Shown here piece by piece: positions 13,426 through 21,257 of a stretch of DNA of 24,181 nt. Source of the DNA: Clostridia bacterium (lineage in GTDB: Bacteria; Bacillota; Clostridia; Christensenellales; Borkfalkiaceae); NCBI GenBank assembly GCA_017648525.1, contig JAGCIP010000027.1, positions 1 through 24,181 of the forward strand, written 5' to 3'. Made by a program: the position numbers and the translations under genes. Under the pieces are notes generated by a model. It searched no databases and was not told where the DNA came from. It saw only the letters and a program-made list of their open reading frames with translations. Positions within the stretch are counted from its first letter, which is position 1, and the number at the start of each line of letters is the position of its first letter.

Positions 13426-13842
13426 ATGAAATTTGTATTCAGTGAATGGTACAACAGGAGCGTAAAATCAGGATGTGTGGCCGAAGACTTCACGCCTGAG
13501 GTTTGCTACAACGCAGGACAACTTATTTGGAAGATAAATATGTTAGGGTTCAAACCCGCAAGATATTTTTCTTCCTGCCTGCGTAGTAGGCAGAGTCAGA
13601 TTCGCATATACAAAGAAAAAGGTATAACTGACGAAAGCAAGATTCCATTTGGTTCCTGTCATCTCACTGGCGACGGCGTAGACATTGCGGACCCGGATGG
13701 CGAATTGCAAAAATGGTTAAAAAAGAATGTCAAGAAATTAGAAGAACTCGGTTTGTATTGTGAGGACTTCAAATATACGCCTGGGTGGGTCCATATTCAG
13801 CAACGAGCACCAAAATCAGGTAACCGCTTCTTTATTCCTTGA
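13426..13842 (+). CDS. Endolysin, peptidase M15-type
   Basis: 138 aa. It shows the M15 pattern: a helical N-terminus, SSCLRSRQSQ near 49-58, SCHLTGDGVDIADP with His79 and Asp86 as metal ligands, and GWVHIQQRAPKSGNRFF with His123 as the third ligand; Glu113 or Asp114 is the candidate catalytic acid. M15-type endolysins cut peptide bonds in the peptidoglycan stem. It starts 2 bases after the previous stop without a strong ribosome site, so it may be translated by coupling. Its location after spanins and holin completes a lysis module. No signal peptide, so it needs a holin. Confidence 0.8.
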   Translation: MKFVFSEWYNRSVKSGCVAEDFTPEVCYNAGQLIWKINMLGFKPARYFSSCLRSRQSQIRIYKEKGITDESKIPFGSCHLTGDGVDIADPDGELQKWLKKNVKKLEELGLYCEDFKYTPGWVHIQQRAPKSGNRFFIP

Positions 13843-13867
13843 CTTTTAAGGCTTTTTGTGGTATTAT
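13839..13867 (+). promoter_or_regulatory. Promoter for the ejection-protein operon
   Basis: TTGACT (13839-13844), a 17-base spacer, TATTAT (13862-13867), 18 bases before the ATG at 13886. The -35 box overlaps the endolysin stop codon. It would drive the block of ejection-protein genes to 19389. Confidence 0.75.
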
Positions 13868-13885
13868 CAACCCAAGGAGAAAAAA

Positions 13886-14548
13886 ATGGTTTCGATTAGT
13901 TCAAGGGTAACCCCGGTTAGTTCGATAAACAGAACGACAGCAAGTCGTATCAGTGCTATTCCTATAACTTCTCGTAATAATTTAACCGCTACTGCTAACG
14001 GGTCGATTGAAGGCCAATTAAGACGTGCTACTGAACAAAACCAACAGTATTTAGAAGAAGCAAAAGAATTATATCAACCTTATGCTGATGCAGGGTTAAC
14101 TTCATTAGACGAATATATGCGTTTGCTTATGGGTGGCGTTGATGGCCTTTCTGAGGACCAGAATTTCCAAGACTTACAAGACTTGGCGGAAAGAAAGGTT
14201 ATGAGCAACCGAGCAGTTTCGGGACTGTTGCGTTCTGGTTCAACAGCCTCCGCTTTGGATGATACAATTTTACAATTTGCTAACCAATATTATGGCAATC
14301 GTTTAGGCCAGTTGAAAGAAGGTGTTAGTCTTGGCTATAACACAACCGGTTCTCAGGCGAGCATCTTGGAAAAAATGGGTATTGGTGCAACAGATTTGGC
14401 TACTGCGCTGGCAAATGTTCAAATGACAAGAGAAGGTATGGCAAACGAATTGTCTGCCGCAAATACAACGGCAGCAGCAAACAAATATGCTGCGGAAAAT
14501 ACTGGTGGTTTGTTTGGTCACGGTGGCTTTTTGGGCTTAGGTTTTTAA
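13886..14548 (+). CDS. P22 gp7-like DNA ejection protein
   Basis: 220 aa from the ATG at 13886 behind CAAGGAGAAAAAA; an in-frame ATG at 13856 overlaps the promoter. A Ser/Thr-rich N-terminus precedes helical segments. LYQPYADAGLTSLDEYMRLL, ERKVMSNRAVSGLLRSGSTA and the NQYYGNRLGQLKEGVSLGYN segment match the gp7/DNA transfer protein family, whose members leave the virion ahead of DNA and cross the cell envelope. The C-terminus is Gly/Ala-rich (GGLFGHGGFLGLGF), suggesting membrane interaction. First gene of the ejection block. Confidence 0.8.
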   Translation: MVSISSRVTPVSSINRTTASRISAIPITSRNNLTATANGSIEGQLRRATEQNQQYLEEAKELYQPYADAGLTSLDEYMRLLMGGVDGLSEDQNFQDLQDLAERKVMSNRAVSGLLRSGSTASALDDTILQFANQYYGNRLGQLKEGVSLGYNTTGSQASILEKMGIGATDLATALANVQMTREGMANELSAANTTAAANKYAAENTGGLFGHGGFLGLGF

Positions 14549-14559
14549 GGGGGGTTAAT

Positions 14560-14997
14560 ATGGCTTATGAAAATTTAGATTTTTCTGGTTGGAAGGCTGG
14601 TAACACAGCGTTGGCTAAATCTAATATTGACAGCACTACAACCCGTGCAAAAGCACACGCACAACAAGTTTCGGGTTTAACTGCTGGTATTGGTACTATT
14701 ATCGGTGCTATTTTTGGCGGTCCTTCTGGTGCGGCTATCGGTCATCAAATTGGTGGTCAATTAAGTGGTAATGGCGACGTTGACACTGTAAGCGGGGCAG
14801 AATTTGCGGGAGATTATGGTTCTTGGCAAGATGCTTTTTCTCGTGCCGGAAGCAAAAAGAAAAAAGGCGTGTTTGGCGACGAAGAATCAGGAAACGAAGG
14901 CGATATGATGCAACTTGCTTCGTCTATGAATATGATTGACGACAATGGTAATATTAAGCCTACGTTCTTAGAATTTATACAAAATATTGGCGCTTAG
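14560..14997 (+). CDS. Glycine-zipper small ejection/internal virion protein
   Basis: 145 aa behind AAGGGGGGTTAAT. Residues about 38-66 (VSGLTAGIGTIIGAIFGGPS, then GAAIGHQIGGQL) form a Gly/Ala zipper typical of pore- or membrane-inserting segments. The rest is polar, with a KKKK patch near 98-102 and an acidic stretch after it. No known catalytic motif. Placed between the gp7-like protein and the large internal proteins, it is probably an internal virion component, but this is inferred from position and composition. Confidence 0.65.
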   Translation: MAYENLDFSGWKAGNTALAKSNIDSTTTRAKAHAQQVSGLTAGIGTIIGAIFGGPSGAAIGHQIGGQLSGNGDVDTVSGAEFAGDYGSWQDAFSRAGSKKKKGVFGDEESGNEGDMMQLASSMNMIDDNGNIKPTFLEFIQNIGA

Positions 14998-15006
14998 GAG
15001 GCTAGT

Positions 15007-16650
15007 ATGAGATACGTGGACAACGTAGAAATCACAAATGAATCTTATGTTCCGGGTGGTTTTGGTGTAGAAGATTATCTTGTTCCAAACAAACCAAATA
15101 TAGATTGGCGTGACGTTGGTGTAAGTTATGCCGGTGGTTTTGGTGCACCAGAAACAGAAATTATCGGTCAAAGTTTTGCTGGCGAAAATTTGCCTACGGG
15201 CTCAGACCTTGATTCAGAAGATGTAGATTTAAGCGGTGTTCAATCAGCCAGAAAACGTCGTTCTGGTTTATCTAATACAATGATGACTATTGCAGATTTG
15301 TTAAAAATATCTGCGTCTATGCCTAATTTATATGGCCAATCTGCTATTGCTCCTGGCTCTGCATATCTTGGTATGACGGAAGAAGAAGCCAATAAACGTG
15401 CAAAAGCCCGTATGGAAGAAGACCCAGAAGGCAAAGAAATCGACATCAACCGTGCAAAAGTTTTATCTGCACGTGCTGCTGCAACTGATAATATGGACCT
15501 GAAAAGAAAATATGGTGCAGCAATTAAACAGTTATTACCAAACGAAACACAAGGTCTTGACGATGTAACAGCGTCTGATTTCTTCAACAGCACAGATAAC
15601 AAATTGAAACTAGAACAGTTGAAGGGCTATAACAAATTACAACAAATTGCTTTACAAAATCGTGGCAAGATGGATGTTGCAGGCGCTAACAATGCTTCTA
15701 AGGAAGCAATCGCCGCACAGCGTGTTTCTGCTCAGTTGCAAATGAACGCATTAGATAATCAAATCAAAGATGCAATCGCTACTGGCAAGAACGAAACAGC
15801 GTTAGCGTTGCAAGACAAACGCTCAGAATTGCAACAATACATACATCAGTTAGATAACGCCGCTGATTATGAACGAGAAGTTTTGAAACAAGACAGCGCA
15901 ACAAACCGTACTAATATACAACAAGGCGGTGCTAATTGGCGTGCACAATTAAATGCTGATACATTGAGAGCAAATACAGCGGCACAACAAGAAGGTCAAA
16001 ATTATCGTACCGACGCTAATAACCGTGCAAAGATTGCTGTTGCTATGATGAAGCCTATTGGTGGCGCTGGTGGCGCTGGCGCAGGTAAAGGCACAGCAAA
16101 AGAACGTGCGGCGAACGAACAGTTGCAATTCCGTATGGAAAATTGGGATGATTATGTTGCTGAACAAGATAATCAACTTGACGCTATTCAAAGAGCGATA
16201 GATATATTAAACGAAGACCCAAACGCTTCTGGTTTTATGACTAATATTGGTATGAAGGCTGGTGGTGTTGGAATATACCCAAAGACAGCAAAAGATTACG
16301 GGGAACTGAACGAATTGACAACTCGTGTTATATTAAACATTATACAACAGTTGAACGAGGCGGGTGCCACATCGTCTGTGTTTAATAGCGAATCAGAACA
16401 AGCAAGAATCATTGGTTTGATTAGTGACCCGTCTGCCCCGGCTTCTGCAAGAAAGAAAGCGTTTATATCTTTCCGTGACCGCTTAAAAGCATATTACGAC
16501 AGAGAACGCAAGTTTACTGCTTGGAAGGCGTCTAAGATGGGTATGAATGTTACACCACAACAAGCACAACAAGCAGTTAGGCCAAACGTTGTTTCTGCAA
16601 CACAAGTTAATAACAACAGAAGAAAAGTAGACGGAGGCGTAGAATGGTAG
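15007..16650 (+). CDS. Ejection/internal virion protein, gp20-like position
   Basis: 547 aa behind TAGGAGGCTAGT. Residues 1-80 are extended; about 95-190 carry repeated Ala/Glu/Lys helices (EEEANKRAKARMEEDPEGKE). About 210-340 are Gln/Asn/Ala-rich coiled-coil. A Gly-rich linker (GGAGGAGAGKG) follows near 350, and the C-terminal helical domain has ASGFMTNIGMKAGGVGIYP and GATSSVFNSESEQARIIGLI, a pattern seen in DNA-injection proteins of P22-like phages. The last codons overlap the next ATG (ATGGTAG). Ejection role inferred from order and composition. Confidence 0.7.
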   Translation: MRYVDNVEITNESYVPGGFGVEDYLVPNKPNIDWRDVGVSYAGGFGAPETEIIGQSFAGENLPTGSDLDSEDVDLSGVQSARKRRSGLSNTMMTIADLLKISASMPNLYGQSAIAPGSAYLGMTEEEANKRAKARMEEDPEGKEIDINRAKVLSARAAATDNMDLKRKYGAAIKQLLPNETQGLDDVTASDFFNSTDNKLKLEQLKGYNKLQQIALQNRGKMDVAGANNASKEAIAAQRVSAQLQMNALDNQIKDAIATGKNETALALQDKRSELQQYIHQLDNAADYEREVLKQDSATNRTNIQQGGANWRAQLNADTLRANTAAQQEGQNYRTDANNRAKIAVAMMKPIGGAGGAGAGKGTAKERAANEQLQFRMENWDDYVAEQDNQLDAIQRAIDILNEDPNASGFMTNIGMKAGGVGIYPKTAKDYGELNELTTRVILNIIQQLNEAGATSSVFNSESEQARIIGLISDPSAPASARKKAFISFRDRLKAYYDRERKFTAWKASKMGMNVTPQQAQQAVRPNVVSATQVNNNRRKVDGGVEW

Positions 16651-19115
16651 TACGTTTATCAGATTCGCAGATAGCCGCTTTTGAAAGCGCTGGTGTAACA
16701 CAGGACCAAATCGGGTCTATGATTGCTAACGCAAGAACAAAAGGCATTGGCGACGATATGATTTATAATGACCTTGCTAGTCGTGCGAACGCCTATGCTA
16801 CTTATGCTGGTATGCAAATTAAGGAAACCGACAGACAGGTTGATGACCAGCAACGTGAGAATATGATTGCTTGGGCAGAAAAATTATCTCAACCATCAGG
16901 ACCAAAGAAAAGCGACGAGCCAATCGAAGGCGCTATGATGCGTGATATACGCAACAATGGTACAAATTCTCCGTTCTTTAATTCGGAAGTACCAAATGTT
17001 GCCGCAGAAGACAGTATGGCTCACGCAGAACAACAGGCGGCATTTCAATATGGTAAAGATTTAAGTTGGGCTGAGTCGTTCTTACTGCACGCTGGCGATA
17101 ACGTAATGTTATCGTTGGAAGATTTTATTACGCCAGAAGCAGAAATGATACGTGCTGGTGCAGCAGAAGATAACCCGACTGCAAGTATGCTAGGCGGTAT
17201 GGCTGGGTTCGTTGGTGGACTTGGACCAAAAGCAGTTAAACTCGGTTATAAAGGTATAAAAGCCTTGGCTGGCAAAGGTGCGGTTAAGGAAGCGGAACAA
17301 GCGGCAGCAAAAACAGCCACAGGCAGTGCGGTTAAAACCTGGGGAAGAAAGGCCCTTGGTTATGCTGGACGTTCTGCTATTGACGCAGCAATCGGTACAG
17401 CGCAATTAGCCGCACAAGACGCTGTTCGTGCAGCATCCAAAGACGAAGAGTGGCGTACATATCGTATGGATGCTCGCCGTTATTCTGATGATTTTATAAA
17501 CGGTGTTGGTTGGAGCGCTGTATTTGGTAGTGCGGGTAGCATCGTTGGTCGTTGGCGTCGTGGTGCTCGTAACGCAGCCAATCGTTTCGGTGGCGTAGAA
17601 AAAATTAGAGTTTTACAAAATGAACGTCAGGCTAAAATAGATGCTGGTATGGACCCGATACAAGCACGTTATGAATTTCAACGTGATTTACTGGGCGGTT
17701 TAACAGAAGAGGAACAAAAACAAGTTGCTCACGCATTAAGAAACGACCCTGCTTTGAGACAGTATTTTAATGACATTTCTGTAACTATGATGACAGACAT
17801 TGACCGCTCTGCAAAAATGATTACACAACGTGAAATCAAAAAGGTTACAGACGATTCTATGGATGCGTTAAAGCGTAATCAAAAATTGGGCGATGTTGAC
17901 TTTGATACAAGCAAAACAGGCTTGATTGACGCTTTGGGTACTAACAGTGCTAAAAATAGAGCGGTTGGCGAAGATTTGGCTAAGGAAGGGAATATTATAT
18001 TGACCCAAGACCCAGACATACACGCTACGTTCAAAGCAAAAACACGTCAAGCGGCACAAATGGGCGACAGCGCTACGTATAATAAACTGATTGAGGGTGC
18101 TGAAATTGGCGATTTTCCTGAATTGGTTGAACGTGCAAAAGGCGCAGGTATGGACTTGAACGGGCCAGAAGCAAAAGGGTTAGCACAAGACCACGTTAAA
18201 AAAATGCTTGACGAAGGTATGGACTATGTAAGCGATGTCAACGATATGAAAGGTTTAATTGACCGTCTTGCTAATAAGGGCGACATTCAGGCTGGCAAAG
18301 GTTCAAAGATTGGCAGTTTTCGTGAAGGGTTGAACGAAACGCTAGAAACAGCGTTTGGCGACCCAAACAACCCTGGTAACTTATCTGGCAAATATCGTGG
18401 TTATCATAACGTGAAAAAGTTTGAAGACGTTATGACTGAGGCTCACGATTTTGGTAGAAATTTAGACCCGGTTGACCAAGCGGACTCTTTGCGTAATTTC
18501 TTAAATTCTCACGGCAATGCAACCGCTGATGAAGCAATCGCTATATCTACTGCTGTTAAAATGGGTTACTTAGACAAGTTAAAAACCCTTGCAAAAGAAG
18601 GCAAAGATTTAGAATGGCGCAAGGCTGTTGAAGGTGCTAAGAAAAACCCACAAATGCGTGTAATGCTTGGTGGCGAAGATGGTATCAAACAATATATGAA
18701 GACTATGGAACCAGAAATACGTGCCGCAAAATCATTAAAGAATATTCTTGTTTCCGCTACACCTGGCTTAAAAACAGACAAGATGGCACAAGAAGCGTTA
18801 GGTACAGCCGTTGCTGCGTTTACCAATAGTCCTATTGCAACAACAAATCATTTAATGCGTATATGGGAAAACATTGTTCCTGGCGGAGTAACGCCTGCCG
18901 TTGCAAAGCAAATGCAACAGATTATGGACAACCCGACCTGGAATAATTTTAATTGGTTTATAAACACTGCATCAAAAGACCCTGCAACTCGCTTGCAGTT
19001 AGACCGTGTTGTAGACCAATGGTTCCACGACGTGTCACAAGGCTTTAACGTAGGCTTCCGTAACGCAAATAGATACGGGACACAAAACACATCAGTATTC
19101 ACAGAAGGAGAATGA
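16644..19115 (+). CDS. Large ejection protein, gp16-like position
   Basis: 823 aa; the start overlaps the upstream stop and follows ACGGAGGCGTAGA. The N-terminus is a small helical repeat domain (LSDSQIAAFESAGVTQDQIG). Residues about 180-265 are Gly/Ala-rich with amphipathic or membrane-prone helices (LGGMAGFVGGLGPKAVKLGY, LGYAGRSAIDAAIGTAQLAA), and the rest is long helical segments. It has no transglycosylase or peptidase motif that I can see. It is presumed to be the largest internal protein released with the genome. It ends GAAGGAGAATGA, which supplies the ribosome site of the next gene. Confidence 0.72.
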   Translation: MVVRLSDSQIAAFESAGVTQDQIGSMIANARTKGIGDDMIYNDLASRANAYATYAGMQIKETDRQVDDQQRENMIAWAEKLSQPSGPKKSDEPIEGAMMRDIRNNGTNSPFFNSEVPNVAAEDSMAHAEQQAAFQYGKDLSWAESFLLHAGDNVMLSLEDFITPEAEMIRAGAAEDNPTASMLGGMAGFVGGLGPKAVKLGYKGIKALAGKGAVKEAEQAAAKTATGSAVKTWGRKALGYAGRSAIDAAIGTAQLAAQDAVRAASKDEEWRTYRMDARRYSDDFINGVGWSAVFGSAGSIVGRWRRGARNAANRFGGVEKIRVLQNERQAKIDAGMDPIQARYEFQRDLLGGLTEEEQKQVAHALRNDPALRQYFNDISVTMMTDIDRSAKMITQREIKKVTDDSMDALKRNQKLGDVDFDTSKTGLIDALGTNSAKNRAVGEDLAKEGNIILTQDPDIHATFKAKTRQAAQMGDSATYNKLIEGAEIGDFPELVERAKGAGMDLNGPEAKGLAQDHVKKMLDEGMDYVSDVNDMKGLIDRLANKGDIQAGKGSKIGSFREGLNETLETAFGDPNNPGNLSGKYRGYHNVKKFEDVMTEAHDFGRNLDPVDQADSLRNFLNSHGNATADEAIAISTAVKMGYLDKLKTLAKEGKDLEWRKAVEGAKKNPQMRVMLGGEDGIKQYMKTMEPEIRAAKSLKNILVSATPGLKTDKMAQEALGTAVAAFTNSPIATTNHLMRIWENIVPGGVTPAVAKQMQQIMDNPTWNNFNWFINTASKDPATRLQLDRVVDQWFHDVSQGFNVGFRNANRYGTQNTSVFTEGE

Positions 19116-19116
19116 T

Positions 19117-19389
19117 ATGCCAATGATTAAAGACCCTAGATGGTCAGCAATAAACTTCGATGGTACACCTGCTGCTGGTGCACGCTTATTCGTTTATGCT
19201 AACGGTACAGATAACGAACAAATAACTTATTCTGACCCTGCTTGCACAATCAAAAACACATCGCCGTTAATTGCAGACGGGCGTGGTTATTTCCCTGTGT
19301 TTTATTGTCCTAATGGCACATACAAGGTTATAATTGAGACTGACAACGGTGCGCTGATAAGCGAGACGCAAGGAGTTGTTGCTGCTTAG
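19117..19389 (+). CDS. Free-standing tailspike/fibre anchor-like domain
   Basis: 90 aa behind AGAAGGAGAATGAT. The sequence FDGTPAAGARLFVYANGTDN, then EQITYSDPACTIKNTSPLIA and ADGRGYFPVFYCPNGTYKVI, follows the pattern usually found at the N-termini of podovirus tailspikes and fibres (G.PL.G...Y.aGT....TY.D......NP...D..G..P......Y). Here it ends after one domain with no enzymatic or binding part. It may anchor or plug a vacant site on the tail, or be a remnant whose spike was lost. Last rightward gene; its 3' end overlaps a leftward gene by 62 bases. Confidence 0.7.
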   Translation: MPMIKDPRWSAINFDGTPAAGARLFVYANGTDNEQITYSDPACTIKNTSPLIADGRGYFPVFYCPNGTYKVIIETDNGALISETQGVVAA

Positions 19390-19639
19390 CAATAAAACGC
19401 TTGTATTGCTTCTCGTTATATTTAATCATACCTTTGCACATCGTTTCTGGTATTTTTCCTATAACACGTAAAATTTGTGGTTCAAAGTTTGATTCGCTAA
19501 TAACCCAGGCTTCTGACCCAAATACCGCTGAAACAAAAAAACCGCTATCGTAAAGGCGAGATAGCGGTATAGTTTCTGCGGAGAGTCTTAATGCCGATGG
19601 GCTTTGTACTTGTACATTTTCCCAACCATTTGTAAGCAT
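19328..19639 (-). CDS. Hypothetical protein at the end of the leftward operon
   Basis: 103 aa; the start follows a strong AAAGGAGGGACAA and lies 17 bases after the MazG-like gene. Unrecognised. The N-terminal half is mixed (LRLSAETIPLSRLYDSGFFV), the C-terminal half is basic and helical (MIKYNEKQYKRFIAKQQQLL). Its 3' end overlaps the convergent anchor-domain gene. A strong hairpin with a T-run lies inside the frame at 19535-19568, which would end most leftward transcripts before the gene is complete. So expression may be low or conditional, or the ORF may not be real despite its ribosome site. Confidence 0.5.
   Translation of the reverse strand: MLTNGWENVQVQSPSALRLSAETIPLSRLYDSGFFVSAVFGSEAWVISESNFEPQILRVIGKIPETMCKGMIKYNEKQYKRFIAKQQQLLASRLSAHRCQSQL
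19388..19410 (+). terminator. Weak hairpin after the rightward operon
   Basis: AGCAATA (19388-19394) and TATTGCT (19404-19410) form a 7-bp, AT-rich stem with a 9-base loop directly at the last rightward stop codon. It is followed by TCTCGTTATATTT, only partly T-rich. It could be the late terminator, but it is weak. Confidence 0.3.
19531..19568 (-). terminator. Rho-independent terminator for the leftward operon
   Basis: ACCGCTATC (19541-19549) and GATAGCGGT (19560-19568) form a perfect 9-bp stem with a 10-base loop. Read leftward, the stem is followed by TTTTTTGTTT. It has no T-run in the rightward direction. It lies inside the 19328-19639 reading frame. Confidence 0.75.
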
Positions 19640-19656
19640 TTGTCCCTCCTTTGTGC

Positions 19657-20028
19657 TTATGCGTGATGATATGCGCCATCACTTGTTGCTTTCCATACTC
19701 TATGATAATTTATCTGCATCTTCTTGTCAACAGCATTTAATAATTTTTTATGAAACACTCCAAACAGCATACACTGTTCTTCGACATAATGAAAGCCCAT
19801 CATTGCTTCTGCACTATCAAAACGCAACAGTCCACAAGAAACAATATAAATGTCTGCTAGTTCCATAACGTCGTGACTTTGTTGCCATTCACGCTTTTCT
19901 TCATTAAGTTTATTCTTTTGCCCTTGTAACCCGGTGTCAGGAAATGTATTGCGGTGCCAAGTCGCAATTTCCATAGGGGTTGGTCTATTTGATGTAACTT
20001 CCATTACCGGTATTTGTCTTTTTGTCAT
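19657..20028 (-). CDS. MazG-like nucleotide pyrophosphohydrolase
   Basis: 123 aa behind CAGGAGTAAAAT. The motif E43-E-x-x-E47 (KLNEEKREW) followed by ELADIYIVSCGLLRF with Glu56 and Asp59 is the metal-binding pair of the MazG/all-alpha NTP pyrophosphatase fold. The FPD..LQGQKNKLNEE run resembles the phage dATP/dGTP diphosphohydrolase-like group. It would hydrolyse NTPs or dNTPs to NMPs, balancing pools during replication or lowering alarmone-type signals. In the same leftward operon as replication genes. Substrate cannot be told from sequence. Confidence 0.78.
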   Translation of the reverse strand: MTKRQIPVMEVTSNRPTPMEIATWHRNTFPDTGLQGQKNKLNEEKREWQQSHDVMELADIYIVSCGLLRFDSAEAMMGFHYVEEQCMLFGVFHKKLLNAVDKKMQINYHRVWKATSDGAYHHA

Positions 20029-20031
20029 ATT

Positions 20032-20229
20032 TTACTCCTGTGTTTTGCGTGAACCATTTGGCAAATTGCCTTCGTTCCAATTTTTAATTGCTGCTTTTGG
20101 TGTTATTCCTAAAAATTCAAACGGATGCCACTTAGTGCATTTATCACATCTTGCATAATAACATTCTTCAACTTTAACAATGTGTGGTTTTGCACCGCAT
20201 TTACGACATTTGATTGCTTCAATCATCAT
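20032..20229 (-). CDS. Lar-like zinc-ribbon protein
   Basis: 65 aa. C8-x-x-C11 (KCRKCGAKPHIV) and C28-x-x-C31 (YARCDKCTKW) form a zinc ribbon, and TPKAAIKNWNEG matches the conserved C-terminal 'eAi..WN' of Lar restriction-alleviation-type proteins. Lar of Rac/lambda-like elements modulates type I restriction. Many phage homologues are annotated by this ribbon alone, so an anti-restriction role is possible, not shown. Two adjacent ATGs follow AAAGGAGTGG; the second (20226) has better spacing. Confidence 0.65.
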   Translation of the reverse strand: MMIEAIKCRKCGAKPHIVKVEECYYARCDKCTKWHPFEFLGITPKAAIKNWNEGNLPNGSRKTQE

Positions 20230-20253
20230 CCACTCCTTTACTTCCTTTGGTTA

Positions 20254-20284
20254 AAGTAAACCTTTTAATAGGTTTTGTTTACTT
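20254..20284. repeat. Inverted repeat upstream of the Lar-like gene
   Basis: AAGTAAAC (20254-20261) and GTTTACTT (20277-20284) are perfect 8-bp arms around a 15-base spacer. They overlap the end of the small lipoprotein frame and lie 25 bases before the Lar-like start. Possible operator or RNA hairpin. There is no T-run, so not an obvious terminator. Confidence 0.4.
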
Positions 20285-20369
20285 CTTGCCAACCAGTAAA
20301 TATATTGTAATTTGGTATATCTACCGGTTGACAGGCGCACAAAAACAACATTATAAAGATTGTTCGCAT
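20265..20369 (-). CDS. Tiny putative lipoprotein (34 aa)
   Basis: Found by reading the otherwise empty 20230-20350 gap. The frame starts at the ATG at 20369, within the 3' end of the coiled-coil gene, with AAAAAGGCAAAAAA as ribosome site. It encodes MRTIFIMLFLCACQPVDIPN, then YNIFTGWQEVNKTY. A basic residue, a short hydrophobic core and an LCAC sequence form a minimal lipoprotein signal, leaving a mature peptide of about 22 residues. Small early phage lipoproteins in other systems block superinfection, but that function here is speculation. It is short enough that chance cannot be excluded. Confidence 0.45.
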   Translation of the reverse strand: MRTIFIMLFLCACQPVDIPNYNIFTGWQEVNKTY

Positions 20370-20665
20370 TTTTTTGCCTTTTTATCTATGTAATCGTTTT
20401 GGTTTTGTTGCAGTTTCTTTAAGAGTTTGAGTTTTTTTCGATGTGTAGTCATACCTTTTAATATACGTCGTTCGTGTCCAAACTTACTTTCCAAAACTTG
20501 ATACACGTGATGTGTGCGGTTTTTTTCTTTACGGGCCGACTCTAACACTTTATTGGCTTCCAACATATCGTTCTTTGCTTGTATGCGGGCACTATGTAAA
20601 GCACGGACCTTTTCTTCTTGTGCTTCAATTTGTTGGTCGCAGTAATCTAAATCTCTGTCTAACAT
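20351..20665 (-). CDS. Hypothetical coiled-coil protein
   Basis: 104 aa from the ATG at 20665, behind GGAAAGGAGAATCT; longer versions to 20764 run over the upstream gene. Almost entirely helical and charged (DYCDQQIEAQEEKVRALHSA, NKVLESARKEKNRTHHVYQV), with a very basic C-terminus (HRKKLKLLKKLQQNQNDYID). Coiled coil predicted by eye. It could bind nucleic acid through the Lys/Arg-rich end. Not recognised. Part of the leftward operon; its end overlaps the tiny lipoprotein frame. Confidence 0.65.
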   Translation of the reverse strand: MLDRDLDYCDQQIEAQEEKVRALHSARIQAKNDMLEANKVLESARKEKNRTHHVYQVLESKFGHERRILKGMTTHRKKLKLLKKLQQNQNDYIDKKAKKCEQSL

Positions 20666-20687
20666 AGATTCTCCTTTCCTTGACTTT

Positions 20688-20921
20688 TTAATCGGCACGT
20701 GGCAATAAAGTCGCTGTGTCGCTTTTGTTTGTGTAACCAAGGTCATAAGCCGCATTTGTTGCAAAGCGCCAAATTTGGCTAAATGTTCTAAACAGTTCGT
20801 CTGTCATTTCAGGTGTGATTGCACCTTGACAACGTAATGCTTCGAACATACCTTTAATTCTTGATGTGTGCCAATCTGCCCAATTATATTGGTCTGCCGA
20901 TGTTAAATTTTCCTTAGCCAT
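20688..20921 (-). CDS. Hypothetical small helical protein
   Basis: 77 aa behind ACAGGAGCGAACA; the ATG lies 8 bases inside the end of the previous gene. The sequence (QYNWADWHTSRIKGMFEALR, MTDELFRTFSQIWRFATNAA) is helical with several Trp residues. No metal site, membrane segment or known motif. Unrecognised early-operon protein. Confidence 0.65.
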   Translation of the reverse strand: MAKENLTSADQYNWADWHTSRIKGMFEALRCQGAITPEMTDELFRTFSQIWRFATNAAYDLGYTNKSDTATLLPRAD

Positions 20922-21243
20922 TGTTCGCTCCTGTTGTTGGGTTATACGCCATATATGAAGGTTGCAGATACGGCGGTCTGTTTATCGTAACATCCTTGAA
21001 AGGGTTTTTACTTCGTTCCATAAGCAAGTCGTGTTGCAAATGGTTAACCGTGCGTTCTAACTGTTCAACTTTTTCTTTCAGTGTCTTGTAGTGCGGGTTT
21101 TGCATTATTTCTTCGTATTTTTCTGCTGATTCTTTGTCCGCAAACTCTGTGCCATCGCTTGCCACCCAGACACGTTTTTCCACGATAGCGGAATTACCCA
21201 CCAACTGACTTCTTCCAGTAAGGTTCTTTTTTTCATTTTTCAT
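20914..21243 (-). CDS. Hypothetical coiled-coil protein with short beta N-terminus
   Basis: 109 aa from the ATG at 21243, behind CAAAGGAGCAAAA; a longer frame to 21294 overlaps the small zinc-ribbon gene. The N-terminal part has VEKRVWVASDGTEFADKESA, a pattern of short 'D-G-x-x-F-x-(D/S)-x-x-x-A' segments found in many phage early proteins. The middle is a coiled coil (LKEKVEQLERTVNHLQHDLL), and the C-terminus is Pro/Asn-rich and disordered. No known function. Confidence 0.65.
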   Translation of the reverse strand: MKNEKKNLTGRSQLVGNSAIVEKRVWVASDGTEFADKESAEKYEEIMQNPHYKTLKEKVEQLERTVNHLQHDLLMERSKNPFKDVTINRPPYLQPSYMAYNPTTGANNG

Positions 21244-21257
21244 TTTTGCTCCTTTGA

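Noticed and set aside
20328..20357. Plus-strand TTGACA-N18-TATAAA promoter-like pair in the leftward operon
   Set aside because: It points against all local genes, has no ORF or terminator of its own, and overlaps a minus-strand coding candidate; an antisense RNA cannot be supported from sequence alone.
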